From positions 1-20,526 of the forward strand of contig CADBNX010000236.1 of assembly GCA_902796115.1 (NCBI GenBank): DNA of 20,526 bases, given 5' to 3'. A program made the translations under genes and the position numbers. A model generated the notes under the pieces. That model searched no databases. It worked only from the letters and a program-made list of their open reading frames with translations, and was not told where the DNA came from. Below are positions 1-8,039 of this stretch, one piece after another. The stretch is from an uncultured Eubacteriales bacterium (GTDB taxonomy: Bacteria; Bacillota; Clostridia; Christensenellales; Aristaeellaceae). Numbering within the stretch: the first letter of the stretch is position 1; the number at the start of each line of letters is the position of its first letter.

Positions 1-407
1 AGAAGATGGAACATGGCATGGGCTGTCAGATAGGCGATTTCGCGTCTGAAACTGTGCCCGTATTCTTTTGCCTGGGCCGCAGCCCGCGGGACGGAAATGA
101 CGATGTCACCCAGAAAACAGCAGCCCGTATCGATATCGAACGCTTCCTTCAGTTCGCCCTGATGATCACGGGCAAGGAAGCGGGGAGAGAAGGGCAGAGA
201 CGGGAAGGAAAGCACGTCGGTTTCCCGGTCCGTTGAACGCCATTCACGGTTGATTTCCCGGATGCGCGGGCCATCGGTCAGCAAAACCGATATCTGGCAC
301 GGAGCGTTGATTTCTTCGATTTCAAGGCAGATACCGGCAATCTTTCGGATCAGTTCCCCGTCCGTGAAAACAGTCTGACAGTCATTTTCCATTGCCACGC
401 TGACCAT
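1..407 (-). CDS. ybeY: Endoribonuclease YbeY (rRNA maturation factor), partial at the window edge
   Basis: YbeY is a zinc-dependent endoribonuclease needed for 16S rRNA 3' end maturation and ribosome quality control in the cytoplasm. I translated the minus strand from the ATG at 407; 135 codons are present and the C-terminus lies beyond base 1. The family motif TDVLSFP appears after an FR-like stretch (REWRSTDRE), followed by FLGDIVIS and then TAHAMFHLL, the start of the metal-binding H-x3-H signature; the last histidine of GYDH would be outside the window. The usual HG at the start of that signature reads HA here, a mild change. The start ATG overlaps the TAA stop of the upstream pgpH gene by one base (TAATG), so translation is probably coupled. 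Identification is from motifs and from the conserved phoH-pgpH-ybeY order. Confidence 0.93.
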   Translation of the reverse strand, partial: MVSVAMENDCQTVFTDGELIRKIAGICLEIEEINAPCQISVLLTDGPRIREINREWRSTDRETDVLSFPSLPFSPRFLARDHQGELKEAFDIDTGCCFLGDIVISVPRAAAQAKEYGHSFRREIAYLTAHAMFHL

Positions 408-2794
408 TACGCATTCTCCTCTTCCGTGGGCTCACGGGGGGGATCGGCTTTTTCGGTTTTGGGCTGTTCTTCGGCCTGCTCGTGACTGATAAACGGCGGA
501 GGATTATCGACAAGATCCTCCGGCTCGATCACAGGCGCAGGCTGTGCGTCTTTCGGAATGACGACCGGTACAGGCTCAGGAACGGGCTGCGGCACGACGA
601 TGCTGCTGCCGGGCGCTTCCGGAACATCTGCGTGCGTTTTTTTGTCCGTGGATTTATGATGCATCCGGATGGAAGAAGTATGCTTTGGCATTTCCGGATA
701 TTCGATTCTTTCATGGAAAACACCGACGAGCACGGATGTGCATGCGGTACATATGCGGTCGATGTCGCGCAGGGTCAGCGGGGCGGAGCTGAGCTGGCCG
801 TCTTCGATTTTGCCGCGGACCAGTTTCACGATAAAACTTTCGATACTTTCCGGCGTTGGGGACTTGAGTGTGCGAACGGCGGCTTCAATCGTATCACAGA
901 GCATGACGATAGCGCCTTCCTTTGTGGAGGGCGGTTTTCCGTCATAACGGAAATCATCCATACTGACCTGGTTTCCGTTTGCCATCTGCAGGGCTTTATG
1001 ATAGAAGAAAATGACAGGCGTATCACCGTGGTGTTCGGCGATGATTTGAATCACTTCCTTTGGGAAATGAGCCTCCTTCGCCATTGTTATGCCGTCCCGG
1101 ACGTGCGCAATGACGATATTGGCCGATGCCTGGGGATCTGATTTATCAAGCGGATTGCTTTCTCCGGTCTGATTTTCCCTGAAAAAGGAAGGACGTTTCA
1201 GTTTCCCGATATCATGGAAGTAGCCTCCGACCCTGGCAAGAAGCGGGTTTGCGCCGATGGCTTCCGCCGAAGCTTCCGCCAGATTGGCCACGATGATGCT
1301 GTGATGGTAAGTGCCGGGAGCCTCAACAAGGAGCCGTTTCAGGAGCGGCAGGTTCGGATTGCTCAGATCCTGCAGCTTGTAATTGGTGGGCAGGTTGAAA
1401 ATCAGTTCAAACAGCGGGACAAGGCCCATGAACAGCAGCGCGGCGATGACCGAGCCGCCCATACGCCAGAAAACAGAAGCGGACAGGCCGTTCAGATCGC
1501 TGGAAGTCATCCATGCGATGCAGAGACACACCACAAGATCACAACCGGCGGCGATCAGACCTGTAATAAAGCCGAACAGACGGGAAGAACGGGCTTTCTT
1601 CAGGATCAGGATCGCGACGGAACCCGAAATAAAAGTGGTCGTAAAAAGAAGCACGGCCATTTCCGCATAAGCTTCGTCTCCGCCGATGGTGAGCACGGAA
1701 ATCAATACCGCGAAAGCCGCGTTGCAGATCAGACCGCATTTGAGTGATACGAGCATGGATACCAGCATGCCGCAGAGAATGGCCGGCATCAGGTAGGAAT
1801 TGATCAGTTTGCCGAGCATGCACAGCCCGAAGGTAAGGATACAGGCCATGCTCAGGATCAGCAGAGACCGTGCGGGAAGAAGATGGTGCTCAAGCTGGTC
1901 AATCAGAAGATAGAGGATCAGCATAAGCCCCGCAACGAGAATGATCCCGCCGCGGTAAGAATCCTGATCTGTATTGTGATCATTCAGGAGCCCCAGCGCG
2001 GACAGCATGGCGAGCTGATTCTGCGTGATCCGGCCTTCGCCCTTTACGACGATATTCTGTCCCTGCTTGTAGATGACAGGTTCTACCGCCGCCATGGCTT
2101 CATTCCTCGCCGCCTGGGTACTCGCGTCGTCCACTACCATGTTTGCCTGAATGCAGTAATTCAGTACCGGCATGGCTACGTTCTGAAGCAGGTTCTGATC
2201 CACGCCGAAACCGATAATCAGCAGGATGCGCTGTACGGCTTCCGTTTCTTCTCCCTGAGACACGTGGCCCCTCATGGTGTTATCCGTTGCGGTGCGTATG
2301 GAAGCATAGAGCGCATCGATTTCCTGCGGCGAGGCGCGCATCAGCGTAGTCAGCTGATGATCACGCAGATTGATCAGCGTCAGAATGGTCCGCGCATACG
2401 CAAGTTCCTCGCCGGAAAACACACGCGAGGGGGAAATATCAGGCAGCGTGTCGCTGTACTGACGGACGGATTTGAGCTGAGTGAACACCTGATCCAGATT
2501 GTACAGGACATTTTCCGTGATCCCGTCCTGATACACATAAGTCGGCTGAACAAGCCGTCCGGCTTCCTGCCGCTTCTGACTGGTCGTGATTTCATCCACC
2601 ACATCCTTGGTGGCCGCGATGGTCTGATTGGGAACCATGCCGATCTGCAGGTCATAGCGGACGGGAGTGATCTCCAGCAGAAAAAGGAAAACCATGACTG
2701 CTGTGGAGAGCAGGCATATCAGAATGTGATATTTATTCCTGCTGAAAAACGATATCAGGGTACGATTGGCCGCACGTTGAGATTTACTGCTCAT
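407..2794 (-). CDS. pgpH: 7TM-HD family cyclic-di-AMP phosphodiesterase PgpH (YqfF)
   Basis: This is a 795-residue membrane phosphohydrolase of the 7TMR-HD family, whose Listeria member PgpH hydrolyses the second messenger c-di-AMP to pApA. Visible parts in order are an N-terminal membrane anchor (about residues 22-40), a large extracytoplasmic region (about 41-280), a multi-spanning membrane block (about 283-465), and a cytoplasmic HD domain. The HD metal ligands are recognisable: HH at 497-498, HD at 527-528 in GYFHDIGK, H564, HH at 588-589 in AEHHGDT and D634. The protein is longer than the roughly 710-720 residues I recall for B. subtilis and Listeria homologues, because of a proline- and acid-rich tail from about residue 711 to the end. 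The ATG lies 9 bp after a GAGG and overlaps the phoH stop by 11 bp. c-di-AMP specificity is inferred from the family. Confidence 0.93.
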   Translation of the reverse strand: MSSKSQRAANRTLISFFSRNKYHILICLLSTAVMVFLFLLEITPVRYDLQIGMVPNQTIAATKDVVDEITTSQKRQEAGRLVQPTYVYQDGITENVLYNLDQVFTQLKSVRQYSDTLPDISPSRVFSGEELAYARTILTLINLRDHQLTTLMRASPQEIDALYASIRTATDNTMRGHVSQGEETEAVQRILLIIGFGVDQNLLQNVAMPVLNYCIQANMVVDDASTQAARNEAMAAVEPVIYKQGQNIVVKGEGRITQNQLAMLSALGLLNDHNTDQDSYRGGIILVAGLMLILYLLIDQLEHHLLPARSLLILSMACILTFGLCMLGKLINSYLMPAILCGMLVSMLVSLKCGLICNAAFAVLISVLTIGGDEAYAEMAVLLFTTTFISGSVAILILKKARSSRLFGFITGLIAAGCDLVVCLCIAWMTSSDLNGLSASVFWRMGGSVIAALLFMGLVPLFELIFNLPTNYKLQDLSNPNLPLLKRLLVEAPGTYHHSIIVANLAEASAEAIGANPLLARVGGYFHDIGKLKRPSFFRENQTGESNPLDKSDPQASANIVIAHVRDGITMAKEAHFPKEVIQIIAEHHGDTPVIFFYHKALQMANGNQVSMDDFRYDGKPPSTKEGAIVMLCDTIEAAVRTLKSPTPESIESFIVKLVRGKIEDGQLSSAPLTLRDIDRICTACTSVLVGVFHERIEYPEMPKHTSSIRMHHKSTDKKTHADVPEAPGSSIVVPQPVPEPVPVVIPKDAQPAPVIEPEDLVDNPPPFISHEQAEEQPKTEKADPPREPTEEENA

Positions 2795-3776
2795 GACTGC
2801 TTACCTCATGGTTCATGCCGCCTTCATCCGACTGTCGCTGCGCGTCGTTTTCATATGCGGCTACGATCCGGCTTACCAGGTCGCTGCGAACAGAGTCCTG
2901 ACGGTCAAGCGTGATGATACCGACGCTTTCGATCCCCTTCAGGATGCGGACCGCCTCTTTCATTCCCGAATTCCTGCCCCGCGGAAGATCGATCTGTGTG
3001 ATGTCGCCCGTAACGATGCATCTGGAATTCTCACCGATCCTGGTGAGGAACATCTTCATTTGTTCTTCGGTCGTGTTCTGCGCTTCATCCAGAATGATAA
3101 AGGCGTTGCTGAGCGTTCTGCCGCGCATAAAGGCAAGAGGAGCAATTTCAAGGATGCCGCGCTCCGTAAGTCTCTGCGCGCTGTCCGGGCCCAGAATATC
3201 ATAAAGGGCATCAAACAGAGGACGAAGATACGGATCCACCTTCTGGCTCATGTCACCGGGCAGAAAACCGAGCTTTTCTCCCGCTTCCACGGCAGGTCTG
3301 GTCAGAATGATCCGTTCTGTATCGTGCTTTTTCAATGCATCCGCGGCAAGCGCCACGGCAAGATATGTCTTTCCGGTACCCGCAGGTCCGGATACGATGG
3401 TCAATTCGTTTTCCCTGACGGACTGCACGTACCGCATTTGTCCTGCCGTTTTGCATCGTATGGTTTTGCCGCGGTAATTGAAGGTCACGGAAGAAGACAG
3501 GATCTCATCAAGCTCGTCGATTCGTCCTTCTCCGGCGAGAAGAACCATGCAGCGAATCAGAGGCGGATCGATTTTTTCCCCTTTCTCCGTCAGGGAAGAC
3601 AGCTTGCGGATGCACTGCGCTGCGGTATTCACATCCTTCTCTTCGCCCTGCAGGGTCATGCTGTTTCCGATCAGAGAGACGGAGACCGGCAATGACTGTT
3701 CCAGCACGGCAATATTCCGGTCGTTCATGCCGACTAACGGAGCGTAATCTTCGATTGTATCAATTCTCAGCTGCAA
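2784..3776 (-). CDS. phoH: PhoH-family ATPase (PhoH/YbeZ type)
   Basis: A 330-residue cytoplasmic P-loop ATPase of the PhoH family, thought to act in RNA metabolism alongside YbeY; its exact substrate is not established. The N-terminal 100 residues carry the small domain typical of the long PhoH form. Walker A is GPAGTGKT at 130-137 and Walker B is FIILDEAQN at 226-234, followed by VTGDITQIDLP. The reading frame has no ATG near the expected start; the first codon is a TTG at 3776, placed 7 bp after an AAAGGA, and the N-terminus it gives (MQLRID) fits family starts. It begins 15 bp after the histidinol-phosphatase stop and its own stop overlaps the pgpH start by 11 bp, so it sits inside a tight operon. 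Phosphate regulation, from which the name comes, is not supported by anything here. Confidence 0.93.
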   Translation of the reverse strand: MQLRIDTIEDYAPLVGMNDRNIAVLEQSLPVSVSLIGNSMTLQGEEKDVNTAAQCIRKLSSLTEKGEKIDPPLIRCMVLLAGEGRIDELDEILSSSVTFNYRGKTIRCKTAGQMRYVQSVRENELTIVSGPAGTGKTYLAVALAADALKKHDTERIILTRPAVEAGEKLGFLPGDMSQKVDPYLRPLFDALYDILGPDSAQRLTERGILEIAPLAFMRGRTLSNAFIILDEAQNTTEEQMKMFLTRIGENSRCIVTGDITQIDLPRGRNSGMKEAVRILKGIESVGIITLDRQDSVRSDLVSRIVAAYENDAQRQSDEGGMNHEVSSHEQ

Positions 3777-3791
3777 TGATGATTCCTTTCC

Positions 3792-4613
3792 TTACAGTTC
3801 TGTACGTTCAAAAAGTGTTTTGCCGGTACCAAGCTGCGTCACACGGCGAAAACCGATCTCACGCAGTTCGCGTACTGCGTCTTCGAAAGCGCAGGTGATT
3901 TTTTCAGCATCGTGGCAGTCGGAGGATACGATCACGTCTCCGCCCATTTCATGCCAGGCTTCCAGCAGGAAACGGGACGGGTAGGGATCGGAAATCCGGC
4001 CCCTGGCGATACCGCCGGTATTGACCTCAAGCAGGCAGTCGCAGTCCCGGATGCAGCGCAGCGTCCCGAAGGCGATGTTCCGGTAAGCAGGATCGTTTTC
4101 ATCAAAGAGATTCAGAAGGGAGTTGTATTTTTTGATGAGATCGAAATGCCCGATGATCGGCGGACGGTATGCGCAGGCATAAGCCCGGATCAGGCCGTAG
4201 TAGGTGTTTGCAAAACAGAGGCTGTCGGAGCGGAAATACGACCGGAAGCTTTCCTGAAGAATCTCCGGATTTCCGTCAACCGCAACGAAACCTCCCGGGA
4301 GAGGAAGATAGTGGACGGAAGCAATGTAGTAATCATAGGGAAGAGGCGATGCACAGGAAAACAGATCGCGCTCAATGCCGAGCCATATGCGCAGACGCGG
4401 CTCGTAGCATCCTCTCAGTCTCTGTATCTCCGTTATATAGTCCGCTTCCGAGGAAGGCGCAATGCAGTAGGAGGGATCAAACATCTGCGGCGCGTGGGAG
4501 GTGAAACCGAGGCTTTTCAAACCATGACGGAGCGCTGCGAGGACCATCTCCTCTGCCGAGGATTTTCCGTCGCAGAACTGCGTGTGTGTATGGCAGTTGG
4601 ATGTTATCTGCAT
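3792..4613 (-). CDS. hisJ: Histidinol-phosphatase, PHP family (HisJ/HisK type)
   Basis: A 273-residue PHP-domain metallophosphatase that probably removes phosphate from L-histidinol phosphate in histidine synthesis (EC 3.1.3.15), as in B. subtilis and Lactococcus rather than the HAD type of E. coli. PHP metal ligands can be seen: HTH at 8-10, D15 in FCDG, H40 in FTSH, E81 in GIERD, H101 in ASVHY, H156 in IGHFD, and D232/H234 in SSDCHD. The IGHFDLIKKYN segment is characteristic of histidinol-phosphatases. No other histidine gene is in the window, so the pathway gene is isolated from its operon. The ATG at 4613 overlaps the end of purA by 10 bp. The Shine-Dalgarno is weak (only a GGGA/GAG remnant), so translation probably depends on coupling to purA. 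Another PHP phosphoesterase activity cannot be excluded. Confidence 0.88.
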   Translation of the reverse strand: MQITSNCHTHTQFCDGKSSAEEMVLAALRHGLKSLGFTSHAPQMFDPSYCIAPSSEADYITEIQRLRGCYEPRLRIWLGIERDLFSCASPLPYDYYIASVHYLPLPGGFVAVDGNPEILQESFRSYFRSDSLCFANTYYGLIRAYACAYRPPIIGHFDLIKKYNSLLNLFDENDPAYRNIAFGTLRCIRDCDCLLEVNTGGIARGRISDPYPSRFLLEAWHEMGGDVIVSSDCHDAEKITCAFEDAVRELREIGFRRVTQLGTGKTLFERTEL

Positions 4614-5902
4614 ACGCTCGCGTCCCGCGCAATCACGATGTATTCTTCCCGCTTCGGTCCGTTTGATACCGCACGGATGGGGCAGTCGATCATTTTCTCC
4701 AGAGAAGTCACATAATTCCTGCAGTTTTCGGGAAGCTCCGCGAAGGACTGAATGCCGCGGATGTCCTTTTTCCAGCCGGGAAACACGCGGTAAACAGGCT
4801 CCGCGCGGTCGAGCAGGCGGGTGACAGGAAACCGATCTGTGATTTCTCCGTCGATGCGGTATCCGGTGCAGACCGGGATCTCATCCAGATAGCCGAGCAC
4901 GTCCAGATTGGTCATGACACATTCCGTAGCACCCTGGATCATGCAGCCGTATTTGGTGGCGACGGCGTCAAACCAGCCGACTCTTCTGGGTCTGCCTGTT
5001 TTGGCTCCGTATTCTCCTGCATCGCCTCCGCGTTTCCGAAGCTCTTCGCCTTCCCGGCCGAAAAGCTCTGTCGGGAAGGGGCCTGCGCCGACACAGCTTG
5101 AGTACGCTTTGGTTACCGCGATGATGCGGTCAAACTGCCGGACGGGCAGCCCCGCGCCTACGGTTCCGAAACCGGCGAGGGGGGAAGAAGAAGTGGTGAA
5201 GGGGAAGATACCGTGATCCGGATCGCGAAGGGAACCGAGCTGTCCCTCCAGCAGAACACGTTTGTTTTCCTTCAGCGCCTGATGCAGATAGAGGGCTGTA
5301 TCGCATACCATCGGCCGGATCCGCCGGCCAAGTGCGTAATAAGTATCCGTGAGCTGATCCGCATCAAGGGGCGGTTCGTGATAGAGAGATTCCAGCAGCG
5401 CGTTTTTTTGCGTGACCGCGCTCAGAATCCGGCTGTGAAGAAGATCCTTATCAAAAAGGTGATTGACCTGGATGCCGATTTTCAGGTATTTATCGCCGTA
5501 GAACGGCGCGATCCCGGATTTGGTGGAACCGAAAGAAGCTTTTCCGAGACGTTTTTCCTCCAGACAGTCAAAAAGGACATGATACTTCATCAGCACCTGC
5601 GCACGATCTGAGATCAGGAGGCGGGGCTGCGGAACGCCGCGCTCCGTAAGGGTATCAAGCTCCGAAAGCAGTTCTTCGATATCCAGCGCGACGCCGCTTC
5701 CGATGATATTGACGATGTGAGAATGAAACACGCCGGACGGCAGCAGATGAAGCGCAAATTTGCCGTATTCGTTGATGATCGTGTGCCCGGCGTTCGCACC
5801 GCCCTGATAACGGATCACGATATCGCTTTCTGCGGCAAGCATGTCCGTGATCTTTCCTTTGCCCTCATCGCCCCAGTTTGCACCAACAACCGCGTCAATC
5901 AT
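4604..5902 (-). CDS. purA: Adenylosuccinate synthetase PurA
   Basis: PurA joins IMP and aspartate using GTP, the first committed step from IMP to AMP (EC 6.3.4.4), in the cytoplasm. The 432-residue length is normal. The GTP P-loop GDEGKGK is at 11-17 with the catalytic Asp at 12, the second catalytic residue His40 lies in GANAGHT, and TGRPRR-GWFD is at about 302-312. One motif differs: the IMP-loop, which reads GAQGTxLD in E. coli, is EGQLGSLRD here (about 219-227), followed by DHGIFPFTTSSS. I recall a similar form in other Clostridia, so this looks like a subfamily rather than damage. The ATG at 5902 follows GGAGG by 9 bp. The gene starts 30 bp after dapL and overlaps the histidinol-phosphatase start by 10 bp. 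Confidence 0.95.
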   Translation of the reverse strand: MIDAVVGANWGDEGKGKITDMLAAESDIVIRYQGGANAGHTIINEYGKFALHLLPSGVFHSHIVNIIGSGVALDIEELLSELDTLTERGVPQPRLLISDRAQVLMKYHVLFDCLEEKRLGKASFGSTKSGIAPFYGDKYLKIGIQVNHLFDKDLLHSRILSAVTQKNALLESLYHEPPLDADQLTDTYYALGRRIRPMVCDTALYLHQALKENKRVLLEGQLGSLRDPDHGIFPFTTSSSPLAGFGTVGAGLPVRQFDRIIAVTKAYSSCVGAGPFPTELFGREGEELRKRGGDAGEYGAKTGRPRRVGWFDAVATKYGCMIQGATECVMTNLDVLGYLDEIPVCTGYRIDGEITDRFPVTRLLDRAEPVYRVFPGWKKDIRGIQSFAELPENCRNYVTSLEKMIDCPIRAVSNGPKREEYIVIARDASVCR

Positions 5903-5932
5903 ATGAGATTTCCTCCCGTTGAATTACTCTGT

Positions 5933-7162
5933 TTACAGTTTGGCAAGCACGCCTGCGATCCGGCGGACGGCTTCTTCCGTTTTTTCTTTCGTATTAAAGG
6001 CGGTAAGCCTGAAATAGCCTTCTCCGGACGGGCCGAAGCCCTCGCCGGGGGTTCCGACGACATTGGCCTCGTTCAGCAGCAGATCGAAGAAATCCCAGGA
6101 TTTCATCCGATGCGGTGTCTGCATCCAGATGTAGGGGGAATCGGTGCCGCCGAAAACGGTTCCGCCCGCGCCTGCAAGCCCTTTCCGGATGATTCCGGCG
6201 TTTGCAAGATAATACCGGACCGATTCCATGATTTCACGCTGTCCCTGTTCGTCATAGACTGCGGCCGCCGCGACCTGGACAGGATAGGAAACACCGTTGG
6301 ATTTCGTGGATGCCCTTCGCTGCCACAGGCGGTTGAGGGATACCCGTTCCGTGCCGCAAAGCCCGCTTACTTCCCTGGGAATGATCATATATCCGCAGCG
6401 GACCCCTGTAAAACCAGCGTTCTTTGAGAAGGAGCAGCACTCGATCGCGCATTTTCTGGCACCGGGGATCTCATAGATGGAGAAAGGCACATCCCCGCGG
6501 GTGATAAATGCCTTATAGGCAGCGTCGTATACGATGATCGAATCCATCTCAATCGCCCAGTCGACGAATTTTTTCAGCTGGGCGAATGTCAGCACCGTAC
6601 CGGTCGGATTATTCGGATAGCACAGATAGAGAATATCCGCTTTTTCCGTGGGCAGGGACGGAACAAAATCATTTTCCGCGTTGCAGGGAAGGTAGATCAG
6701 CCGGCTCCATTTTCCGTTCTCAAACACACCGAGACGTCCGCTCATGGCGTTGGAATCGACATAAACCGGATACACGGGATCCGTGACTGCGATACGTGAA
6801 TCGGCGGAGAAAAGCTCCTGCAGGTTTCCGACGTCCGGTTTTGCTCCGTCTGAGATAAACACTTCATCAGGATTGATTTCAATGCCGCGGCTGCTGTAAT
6901 CTCCCTGTATGATTGCGTCGATCAGAAAAGAATATCCGTAATCCGGCGCGTAACCGTGAAAACCTTCCGGCGTCGACATGCCGAGCGCCGCGTCAGCCAT
7001 GGCCTGCGCAACGTGTTTTGACAGGGGCCTTGTTACGTCTCCGATGCCAAGCCGGATCAGATCCGCATCAGGATGAAGAGCGGAGTATGCTTTCACGCGT
7101 TTTGCGATTTCGGCAAACAGATAGCCGGATGGCAGGGCAGCGATGCAGCTGTTCAGTTTCAT
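5933..7162 (-). CDS. dapL: LL-diaminopimelate aminotransferase DapL
   Basis: DapL transfers an amino group from glutamate to tetrahydrodipicolinate, giving LL-diaminopimelate in one step (EC 2.6.1.83) and bypassing the succinylase, acetylase and dehydrogenase routes. It is a 409-residue fold-type I PLP enzyme, the usual length for the family. The N-terminus with SGYLFAEIAKRV, the LGIGDVTRPL segment, YPNNPTG (about 182-188), and SFSKNAGFTG with the Schiff-base Lys at 247 are DapL hallmarks and separate it from general aspartate aminotransferases. Its product is the substrate of DapF, encoded immediately upstream 26 bp away, so the pair gives meso-diaminopimelate for lysine and probably for peptidoglycan. 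The ATG at 7162 follows GAGAGG by 8 bp. Confidence 0.95.
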   Translation of the reverse strand: MKLNSCIAALPSGYLFAEIAKRVKAYSALHPDADLIRLGIGDVTRPLSKHVAQAMADAALGMSTPEGFHGYAPDYGYSFLIDAIIQGDYSSRGIEINPDEVFISDGAKPDVGNLQELFSADSRIAVTDPVYPVYVDSNAMSGRLGVFENGKWSRLIYLPCNAENDFVPSLPTEKADILYLCYPNNPTGTVLTFAQLKKFVDWAIEMDSIIVYDAAYKAFITRGDVPFSIYEIPGARKCAIECCSFSKNAGFTGVRCGYMIIPREVSGLCGTERVSLNRLWQRRASTKSNGVSYPVQVAAAAVYDEQGQREIMESVRYYLANAGIIRKGLAGAGGTVFGGTDSPYIWMQTPHRMKSWDFFDLLLNEANVVGTPGEGFGPSGEGYFRLTAFNTKEKTEEAVRRIAGVLAKL

Positions 7163-7188
7163 GGGTCCTTCCTCTCTTTCCTTGCGGA

Positions 7189-8022
7189 TTAATCGGGCCA
7201 GTCGCCTTCAAATACAAATTCCGCCGGTCCTGAAAGATACACATGGTCATCGTCCGGATTCCAGTAAATGTTCAGGTTTCCGCCTGTCAGTTTCATTTGT
7301 ACCCTGCGGTCGCTTTGCCCGCCGAGAACCGCAGCAACAAGCGACGCACACGCACCGGTGCCGCAGGCGAGCGTTTCTCCGACGCCGCGTTCCCACACGC
7401 GGATCTGCAGGATATCACGGCTGATGACGCGGACGAATTCGACATTGGTCCTTCTGGGAAACAGCGGGTGATGCTCGAGCAGGGGACCGATCACGGGCAG
7501 ATCGATCACCTCCGGATCACGGACAAAAAGAACCGTATGCGGGTTTCCCATGCTGACGCAGGTAATAAAATAGCTTTGCCCCATGATCTGCATCCGATGA
7601 CGCAGCACCATTTCACCAGGCAGATCGACCGGAATCATGCGGGGATTCAGTTCCGGACTGCCCATATCCACGGTTACGCTCGTTACGGTGTTTCCGTCCG
7701 TGAACAGCCGGATCTGTTTCAGACCGCCTTTTGTTGCGATGCAAAGCTCTTTTTTTGCGGTGAGTCCGCGCTCATACACATACTTGCCGAAGCAGCGGAT
7801 ACCGTTTCCGCACATTTCCGCTTCGCTGCCGTCTGAGTTGAAGATCCTCATGGCGAAATCCGCGGTGTCGCTCGGTTCGACCAGAATCAGTCCGTCCGCA
7901 TTTACGCCGAAATGCTGTTTGCTCATCACAAGGGCAAGTCTGGAAGGATCCGGGACCGCCTGTGTAAAGCAGTCCACAAAAACGAAATCATTGCCGATGC
8001 CCTGCATCTTTGAGAAATGCAT
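7189..8022 (-). CDS. dapF: Diaminopimelate epimerase DapF
   Basis: DapF interconverts LL- and meso-diaminopimelate (EC 5.1.1.7) without cofactor, using two cysteines as acid and base. Both active-site cysteines are present in their motifs: C71 in EMCGNGIRC and C220 in ACGTGACAS. The GNDFV segment near the N-terminus and GNPHTV in the middle are also family features. The 277-residue length is normal. The ATG at 8022 has an AAAGGAG 6 bp upstream. It lies 17 bp after argS and 26 bp before dapL; with DapL it completes the last two steps to meso-diaminopimelate. Confidence 0.96.
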   Translation of the reverse strand: MHFSKMQGIGNDFVFVDCFTQAVPDPSRLALVMSKQHFGVNADGLILVEPSDTADFAMRIFNSDGSEAEMCGNGIRCFGKYVYERGLTAKKELCIATKGGLKQIRLFTDGNTVTSVTVDMGSPELNPRMIPVDLPGEMVLRHRMQIMGQSYFITCVSMGNPHTVLFVRDPEVIDLPVIGPLLEHHPLFPRRTNVEFVRVISRDILQIRVWERGVGETLACGTGACASLVAAVLGGQSDRRVQMKLTGGNLNIYWNPDDDHVYLSGPAEFVFEGDWPD

Positions 8023-8039
8023 ATGCCGCTCCTTTCGCT

